Source: an uncultured Eubacteriales bacterium
GTDB taxonomy: Bacteria; Bacillota; Clostridia; Oscillospirales; Oscillospiraceae
Direction of reading: 5' to 3'
Assembly: GCA_900549475.1 (NCBI GenBank)
Contig: UROF01000001.1
Coordinates: 124,001 to 188,000, forward strand
Length of the DNA stretch: 64,000 nt
Positions 59,173 through 64,000 of this stretch are shown here, in pieces (position 1 is the stretch's first letter; each line of letters starts with the position of its first letter). The notes beneath the pieces were generated by a model. It ran no database searches, was not told the DNA's origin, and saw nothing but the letters and a program-made list of their open reading frames with translations. The position numbers and the translations under genes were made by a program.

Positions 59173-59832
59173 TCAGTGCCCTCCTGGAATACCAGTTTCC
59201 TCAAAGCTTATTTCCAGGCGCTCCACAGCTGCCGCAACTGTCACGCCCTTCCGCGCGGTCTTTCTCACCAGTAGTCGCTCTGCCCCCAACAGCGCAGAGC
59301 GCTCACAAACATTGTCTACTCCTGTTATGTTCCGAACAAAGGCGGAGGGCGTAAAGCTGCCCTCCGCCTTTTGCAACTCTGCAGCGGAGTAAAAATGGAT
59401 CGGCCATCCTTGGCTGCGGCAAAAAGCCAGCAGTCCCTCCTCATCTGCTTTCAGATCAATGGAAGCCACTTCTCCTACCGCCCGAGGGTCGATGTGATGT
59501 TCTCTCAAAGTCTGCTCCACCACGTCACGGATCATGGCCTCGCTGATCCCGCGGCGGCAGCCGATTCCCAGGCGCACTGCCTGCGGGATCACTCGCACCA
59601 CAGCAGATGCTTCCAAGTCCTCTCTCCAGGAGATCAGCACATCCACCTCTCCCCTATCCTTAACTTCCATCCCCTGCGGCAGGTCAGAAACAACAGGGAA
59701 GTCGCTTCTCAGTGTAACAGGAGATTGGTGTGCTTTTCGGCTAATATTCCGGTACATCTCCGGACTGCCATCGACCATATAGCCTCTCCGGGCAGCCCAT
59801 TCCAGTAACATAACCGCCTGCTGAATGGTCAC
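59173..59832 (-). CDS. cbiG: CbiG (cobalt-precorrin-5A hydrolase), lacking the N-terminal domain
   Basis: 219 residues from a GTG at 59832 that overlaps the cbiD stop (GTGA), with GGGAGG close upstream. Residues 1-75 match the CbiG middle region and the rest the C-terminal domain (VRVIPQAVRLGIGCRRGISE, GEVASIDLKADEEGLLAFC, GSFTPSAFVRNITGVDNVCERSALLGA). The roughly 140-residue N-terminal domain of normal CbiG (about 350 residues), with its SLLSGHxGGAN motif, is missing and cannot be recovered upstream because that DNA codes for CbiD. CbiG opens the ring lactone and releases acetaldehyde; whether this short form works alone is uncertain. Confidence 0.8.
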   Translation of the reverse strand: MTIQQAVMLLEWAARRGYMVDGSPEMYRNISRKAHQSPVTLRSDFPVVSDLPQGMEVKDRGEVDVLISWREDLEASAVVRVIPQAVRLGIGCRRGISEAMIRDVVEQTLREHHIDPRAVGEVASIDLKADEEGLLAFCRSQGWPIHFYSAAELQKAEGSFTPSAFVRNITGVDNVCERSALLGAERLLVRKTARKGVTVAAAVERLEISFEETGIPGGH

Positions 59833-60959
59833 TCGCCTCCCTTGAACCTCTCCAAAAGGCTGCGGGCATTGTCCGTCTCTCCCAGATGCCCGTACTCTTT
59901 GGAAAACAAAACGGCACCTACCGCAAGCTCTCCACCTCTCCGGGACAGGTTTTCGGCAATCTTCCGGGTCAGCCTGGACAGTACCGCCTCGCATACCCCT
60001 GCTTCCTTTAGCAGCCGAAGTGCGTCATCACAGGCTACACAGCTCAGCAGCTCCTCGATCTTTTCTGCTGAAAGCCCGGCAGCCCCCGCGTGAGATGCCA
60101 GGATCTCCATCCGGCAGTCCCCGTATTGGGAGTGGGTATTGAACATACCGCCGGCAAGTTTTACCAGCTTTCCAATATGACCGGTCAGAAGAGCACCCCG
60201 AAACCCCAGTTCTTTGCAGATATCCAGGGCGTCTCCGATATAGTTGGAGATCTGGACTGCCAAGGCAGGATCGATCCCCAGATCCTGGCGGATATAATCG
60301 GAACCGTAGTTACCGGGCGTCAGGAGCACATAATCTTTTCCCTCAGCCCTCCGCTGAGCCAGTTCCACCCGGATGGTATCCACCAGCGCCCTTTCACTCA
60401 TAGGCTCCACGATACCTGATGTCCCCAGGATTGAGATACCTCCCATGATCCCCAGCCGGGGATTGAAGGTCTTCTGCGCCAACCGCTCTCCATCCGGAGC
60501 GGAGATCACCACAGACAGTCCCCCGGAGTAGTCTGCAAGACAGCAGACCTCCTCCAGATTTTTCCGGATCATTTCCCTGGGAACCGAGTTGATGGCCGCC
60601 GCGCCCACGGGCTGGTCAAGGCCCCGCCGGGTGACCCGTCCTACGCCTGTCCCACCGTCTATGGTGATACCCTCATGAGGGCACAAAGCCACCCGGGCAT
60701 AGATCAGTGTTCCCCGGGTCACATCCGGATCGTCGCCACTGTCCTTTTCTACAGCGCAGGAGACATAATCTTCGCCGCGATGTATGTCACAGATCGCCAG
60801 CTCCAAACTGATCCCTTTTGGCACAGTAAGGGTGATTGTCTGGCGCTCCTTTCCGGTCAGCAGCATCCACGCCGCCGCCTTCGCTGCCGCCGCAGCGCAG
60901 GTACCAGTGGTATAGCCCAGCCGCAGCCGTTTTCCTCCCTGGATGATATACTCCTCCAT
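59829..60959 (-). CDS. cbiD: CbiD, cobalt-precorrin-5B C1-methyltransferase
   Basis: 376 residues. Characteristic CbiD stretches are LRLGYTTGTCAAAAAKAAAWMLL at the N-terminus (shortened in function to the TTGTCAAAAAKAA core), GITIDGGTGVGRVTRRGL, MGGISILGTSGIVEPMS and LTPGNYGSDYI. It methylates C1 of the corrin ring in the oxygen-independent cobalamin pathway, using SAM. Starts 3 bases after the cbiC stop and overlaps cbiG. Confidence 0.94.
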   Translation of the reverse strand: MEEYIIQGGKRLRLGYTTGTCAAAAAKAAAWMLLTGKERQTITLTVPKGISLELAICDIHRGEDYVSCAVEKDSGDDPDVTRGTLIYARVALCPHEGITIDGGTGVGRVTRRGLDQPVGAAAINSVPREMIRKNLEEVCCLADYSGGLSVVISAPDGERLAQKTFNPRLGIMGGISILGTSGIVEPMSERALVDTIRVELAQRRAEGKDYVLLTPGNYGSDYIRQDLGIDPALAVQISNYIGDALDICKELGFRGALLTGHIGKLVKLAGGMFNTHSQYGDCRMEILASHAGAAGLSAEKIEELLSCVACDDALRLLKEAGVCEAVLSRLTRKIAENLSRRGGELAVGAVLFSKEYGHLGETDNARSLLERFKGGE

Positions 60960-60962
60960 GGA

Positions 60963-61586
60963 TCAGCGGGCAATCTGATACAGCATAGCGTTGCAGATGG
61001 CGGCGGCTACATTGCTGCCGCCTTTCCGTCCCCGGGCCACGATATACGGCACATCACAGCCCAAGATCTGCTCCTTGCTCTCCACTACATTTACAAACCC
61101 CACAGGCACGCCGATAATGAGGGCGGGTCGCACTTTTCCGGCGTCCATCAGCTCCTTGAGCGCGATAAGTGCAGTGGGGGCATTGCCGATGGCGAAAATG
61201 CAGGGTTTGCCCAGCGCAGCTGCCCGCTCCATGGATACAGCGGCGCGGGTGATGCCGCGGCGCTTCGCCTCCTCCGCTACATCAGGATCAGACATAAAGC
61301 AGTGGACCTCACCACCCAGGCGGCCCAGCACCGTTTTATTGATGCCTGCCATGGCCATATGGGTATCCGTAACAATATGGCAGCCCTGGCGAAGGGCTTC
61401 GATCCCCTGCCGCACCGCATGCTCCGAAAAAACCAGGTTCTCCCGGTACTCAAAATCCGCTGTAGTATGGATCACCCGTTTGACCACCGGCGCTGTCTCC
61501 GGATCAGGCTGGTTCTCACCCAAAAGTTCTGTAATGATCTCAAAACTGCGCGCCTCAATTTCCATAGGCTTTACGATCTCAAACAT
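60963..61586 (-). CDS. cbiC: CbiC, cobalt-precorrin-8 methylmutase
   Basis: 207 residues of the CbiC/CobH family. FEYRENLVFSEHAVRQGIEALR, ITDTHMA-like VTDTHMAMAGINKTVLGRLG, the FAIGNAPTALIALKELM stretch and IIGVPVGFVNVVESKEQIL are diagnostic, as is RGRKGGSNVAAAICNAML near the end. It moves the methyl group from C11 to C12, giving cobyrinic acid. GGAGA-type sites precede the ATG. Follows the transporter ATPase by 23 bases. Confidence 0.94.
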   Translation of the reverse strand: MFEIVKPMEIEARSFEIITELLGENQPDPETAPVVKRVIHTTADFEYRENLVFSEHAVRQGIEALRQGCHIVTDTHMAMAGINKTVLGRLGGEVHCFMSDPDVAEEAKRRGITRAAVSMERAAALGKPCIFAIGNAPTALIALKELMDAGKVRPALIIGVPVGFVNVVESKEQILGCDVPYIVARGRKGGSNVAAAICNAMLYQIAR

Positions 61587-61609
61587 GTCGTTCTCTCCTT
61601 CTCCTGATT

Positions 61610-62755
61610 TCAGGCCGTCGCTTTTTTCTGGCAGTCCATCCCGTCACGCAGGGCCTGCCACCCCTGGTACACTGGAATTCCTTTTTCCTTTGCCAGGGTC
61701 AGCAGCCTCCCGTTCATACTGTTGAGCGTCCCGATGGGCGTTCCGGCATCCATAACGTACTGGCAGCGGCACATCATCTCTGCCGCCTGCCGGTAATGTT
61801 CCTCTGTCATCGGTTCAAAAGCCGGGGCAACGACTACATGGTCGCTGAGTTCCCATGCCACCTGATAGTCCACATCGTTGGCAAAAAGGATCCCCGCTGC
61901 AAAGGGGATCTGCCGTTTTTGCAGAGCACGGTAGCACTCAACCCCCATTCCGCCGCCGCCCACTACAAACACCTGCGGTTCCCCCGCCGGCTTTGTCAGC
62001 TCCACACTGCCAAACAGCAGATTATAGGAGCCGTGCTGGATATCATACAGGCGGTCGATGCCTCCCTCCGCCAAAATATCCTCCGGCGGGCCAAACGCCG
62101 AAATGGTCTCCCCTTTGACGCACAGCAGATAGTCAGAGATCTTGGTGGCAAGATCGATCTCATGGAGGGACATGATCACCGTGATCCCTTTCTCATGGGC
62201 CATCTCCCGGAGGATATCCAGTAATTCTATCTTATGCCGGATGTCCAGATAGGCGGTAGGTTCGTCCAGAACAATGATCTCCGGTTCCTGGCAAATAGCC
62301 CGGGCCAGCATGATCCGCTGGCGCTGGCCGTCAGACAGGGTGGAAAAATCCCGCTCCGCCAGGTCAAGGGCATGGACCCGCTCCATTGCCTGGGCCACGA
62401 TCTCCTTATCGTGGGGCGTCAGTTTACCCAGAGCGTTGGTATAGGGGTAGCGGCCCATAGCCACTACCTCCTCACAGGTCATCAGTTCCGGATGGATGCG
62501 GTCTGACAGCACCACCGCTACCTGCCGCGCCAGTTCCCTGGCTGACCAGGCATAGATCTCCTGCCGGTCGATATAGACCTGGCCGCAGATCTTGGACAGA
62601 TGCCGCGTGATGGACTTCAGGATCGTGGATTTGCCGGAACCGTTGGGACCGATCAAGGTCAGGATCTTCCCCTTCTCCACCTGGATATTGATATCGTGGA
62701 TCAGGGCATGGCCATTATATCCCACCACCAGATCCTTCGTATGGAAATAGATCAT
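61610..62755 (-). CDS. Cobalamin/iron-chelate ABC transporter ATPase (BtuD/FepC-like) with extra C-terminal domain
   Basis: 381 residues. Residues 1-250 are a normal ATPase: Walker A LIGPNGSGKSTILKSI, signature LSDGQRQRIMLARAI, Walker B IIVLDEPTAYLDI. Residues 251-381 are an added domain beginning QVFVVGGGGMGVECYRAL, with a predicted alternating beta/alpha pattern and a glycine-rich loop like a nucleotide-binding fold; later parts read DHVVVAPAFEPMTEEHY and VMDAGTPIGTLNSMNG. No family was recognised for it. The ATPase should power the permease encoded 10 bases upstream. Position among cbi genes points to cobalamin or cobinamide uptake. Confidence 0.88.
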   Translation of the reverse strand: MIYFHTKDLVVGYNGHALIHDINIQVEKGKILTLIGPNGSGKSTILKSITRHLSKICGQVYIDRQEIYAWSARELARQVAVVLSDRIHPELMTCEEVVAMGRYPYTNALGKLTPHDKEIVAQAMERVHALDLAERDFSTLSDGQRQRIMLARAICQEPEIIVLDEPTAYLDIRHKIELLDILREMAHEKGITVIMSLHEIDLATKISDYLLCVKGETISAFGPPEDILAEGGIDRLYDIQHGSYNLLFGSVELTKPAGEPQVFVVGGGGMGVECYRALQKRQIPFAAGILFANDVDYQVAWELSDHVVVAPAFEPMTEEHYRQAAEMMCRCQYVMDAGTPIGTLNSMNGRLLTLAKEKGIPVYQGWQALRDGMDCQKKATA

Positions 62756-62765
62756 AATATCCTCC

Positions 62766-63869
62766 TTACTGCCGGGTCTTCTGGCGCTTGAGCATCATAT
62801 AGATCACGACCGGCGCGCCAAAAGCGGAGGTAACTGTGCCGATGGCCATCTCTGTGGGAGAGAAGGCCGTACGGGCGATCAGGTCACAGAAAATACAGAA
62901 CACCGCGCCACACAGGTATGTGGCCGGGATCACCAAAATAGGTTTTGCCGTCTTGAGCATGGTGCGGGTAATGTGGGGAACCGCAATACCAACAAAGGAA
63001 ATAGGCCCCGCAAAAGCTGTGACACAGGCGGAAAGGAGGCTGGAGAGCAGGATCAGCGCGGCACGGAAAAATTTCACGTTGATCCCCAGACTCTGGGCAT
63101 ACCCCTCACCCAAGGCATAGGCAGCAATGGGCTTGCTGAGGAGCCACGACAATACCGCTCCTACCAGGCAAAGTCCGCCAGCGGTAGTTACATTGCTCCA
63201 GTTGGCACCGGAAAAGCTTCCCATAGACCAGCTGGTTAGGTTGACGATATCCTCCTCATCTGCAAAGGTGATGCAGAAGTCGGTGACGGCACTGCAGATA
63301 TATCCCACCATGATGCCGATCACCAGCAGCATAGACATATTCCGCACCCGCTGAGAAAACAGCAGCACCATGGACACGATCAGAAGAGATCCTGCAAATG
63401 CCGACAGGATCAGGACAAAGGAATTGATGGTCTTGAGATAAGGTGTCAGCAGGATCGTTGTGATTCCCACCACCATTTTTGCTCCGGAGGAGATACCCAG
63501 AACAAACGGTCCGGCAATGGGATTGCGGAAAAAGGTCTGCAGCAAAAATCCGGACACCGACAGGGCGCCTCCCAGAATGGCTGCCAGAAGCATCCGGGGC
63601 ATCCGGATACTAAAAATGATCTTACTCTCCGAGGATGCTTCCGTCACCGTCCGAAGGGTATCCGAACCGGTAAACAGATCCCGGAAAAAGGCTTTTACTG
63701 CTGACCACACCATGTGGAAGACTTCCCCTGCAGGGATATCCACAGAGCCTGTATTCACATTGAGCACCAACCCCCATCCCAACAAAAGGGTCAGCAGCAC
63801 CATTGTCAGCAGAAATCGCCCTGCAGTCGTCATGGCCTCCCGACGGGACGCCCGGTACAGGTCTTCCAT
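62766..63869 (-). CDS. FecCD/BtuC family ABC transporter permease
   Basis: 367 residues with about ten membrane segments. Family sequences are IRMPRMLLAAILGGALSVSGFLLQTFFRNPIAGPFVLGISSGAKM-type (only the core quoted), LLVIGIMVGYICSAV and GPISFVGIAVPHITRTML. It moves cobalamin, haem or siderophores; the cbi context favours a corrinoid. AAAGGTGG precedes the ATG. A stem-loop separates it from the binding-protein gene. Confidence 0.9.
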   Translation of the reverse strand: MEDLYRASRREAMTTAGRFLLTMVLLTLLLGWGLVLNVNTGSVDIPAGEVFHMVWSAVKAFFRDLFTGSDTLRTVTEASSESKIIFSIRMPRMLLAAILGGALSVSGFLLQTFFRNPIAGPFVLGISSGAKMVVGITTILLTPYLKTINSFVLILSAFAGSLLIVSMVLLFSQRVRNMSMLLVIGIMVGYICSAVTDFCITFADEEDIVNLTSWSMGSFSGANWSNVTTAGGLCLVGAVLSWLLSKPIAAYALGEGYAQSLGINVKFFRAALILLSSLLSACVTAFAGPISFVGIAVPHITRTMLKTAKPILVIPATYLCGAVFCIFCDLIARTAFSPTEMAIGTVTSAFGAPVVIYMMLKRQKTRQ

Positions 63870-63893
63870 AAGGTTCCACCTTTCAAAGCATGG

Positions 63894-63923
63894 CCCCGGG
63901 CGGAGAATACACTCCGCCCGGGG
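63894..63923 (-). other. GC-rich stem-loop between binding-protein and permease genes
   Basis: 12-bp perfect arms CCCCGGGCGGAG / CTCCGCCCGGGG with a 6-base loop. No U-run follows on the minus strand; likely protects the upstream message or lowers permease expression. Confidence 0.6.
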
Positions 63924-63949
63924 TAAAATACAGGGACAGCGTCATTCCA

Positions 63950-64000
63950 TCAGGAGAGCTTGATCAGATGGTCAGTGGTCACCTGATCATCCTCGCTGGT
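63950..64000 (-). CDS. C-terminal end of probable ABC transporter binding protein (BtuF-like)
   Basis: Sixteen codons ending ...DDQVTTDHLIKLS before TGA; the rest lies beyond the window. The only support for the call is its place directly ahead of a BtuC-type permease and ATPase on the same strand, where the binding-protein gene is usually found. Confidence 0.5.
   Translation of the reverse strand, partial: TSEDDQVTTDHLIKLS

Noticed and set aside
1..64000. CRISPR arrays, tRNA, rRNA and large riboswitches.
   Set aside because: All gaps were read by eye on both strands; no regularly spaced repeats, tRNA T-loop/acceptor pairs or recognisable cobalamin riboswitch core were found. The riboswitch, if any, would lie upstream of the binding-protein gene beyond the window.

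Overview
The window looks like a chromosomal segment of an anaerobic, endospore-forming Firmicute, most likely a gut Clostridia of the Oscillospiraceae type (inference). Supporting this are a cortex amidase (CwlD), CotJ coat genes, a PPi-type phosphofructokinase, double-cubane/2-hydroxyacyl-CoA dehydratase proteins with their ATP-dependent activase, anaerobic-type cobalamin genes (cbiC, cbiD, cbiG, cbiET), AGGAGG-type ribosome binding sites and moderately GC-rich sequence. No rRNA, tRNA, CRISPR array, prophage or insertion sequence was seen.

Layout. 0-3 kb: the end of a BlaI-type repressor and an M56 (BlaR1-like) sensor peptidase. 3-8.3 kb: PPi-phosphofructokinase divergent from class II aldolase, then a CadC-type repressor with a Zn/Cd P-type ATPase. 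8.3-12.9 kb: a tyrosine recombinase, radA, cwlD, a fused cotJA-cotJB gene and a truncated cotJC. 13-16.5 kb: an arginine catabolic operon (arginine deiminase, ornithine carbamoyltransferase, AgrE/LOR-SDH type ornithine cyclodeaminase). 16.6-17.9 kb: an AraC-class regulator with two DNA-binding domains. 18-31.3 kb: a locus probably for unusual, D-amino-acid-containing or acylated peptides (four-carbon acid kinase, beta-hydroxyacid dehydrogenase, cytosolic beta-lactamase-fold hydrolase, D-aminoacylase, LysR regulator, complete Opp/Dpp ABC transporter, M81/MlrC-like metallopeptidase).

31.6-37.2 kb: a UvrD/PcrA helicase, a soluble protein of unknown function, and a MarR repressor with a membrane-anchored choloylglycine-hydrolase-family enzyme. 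37.2-46.7 kb: a raffinose-family oligosaccharide locus (GH13 sucrose enzyme, AraC regulator, GH36 alpha-galactosidase, MsmEFG-type ABC transporter, DUF624 protein). 46.9-49.8 kb: SCP2-domain protein, MATE exporter, zinc alcohol dehydrogenase. 50-53.2 kb: an arsenic/metal operon (ArsR, ArsP-type permease, COG0523 GTPase, mini-thioredoxin, ArsC). 53.3-57.2 kb: double-cubane reductase block with DUF3343. 57.2-64 kb: cobalamin biosynthesis and a BtuCD-type uptake system running off the window end.

The points most worth a second look are the peptide locus, the arginine-to-proline operon, the GTPase inside the arsenic operon, the double-cubane/DUF3343 block, and the odd cobalamin genes (a CbiG without its N-terminal domain, a CobK-CbiE-CbiT fusion, and a transporter ATPase with an extra C-terminal domain). 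All function calls come from reading motifs by eye; no database search was run.
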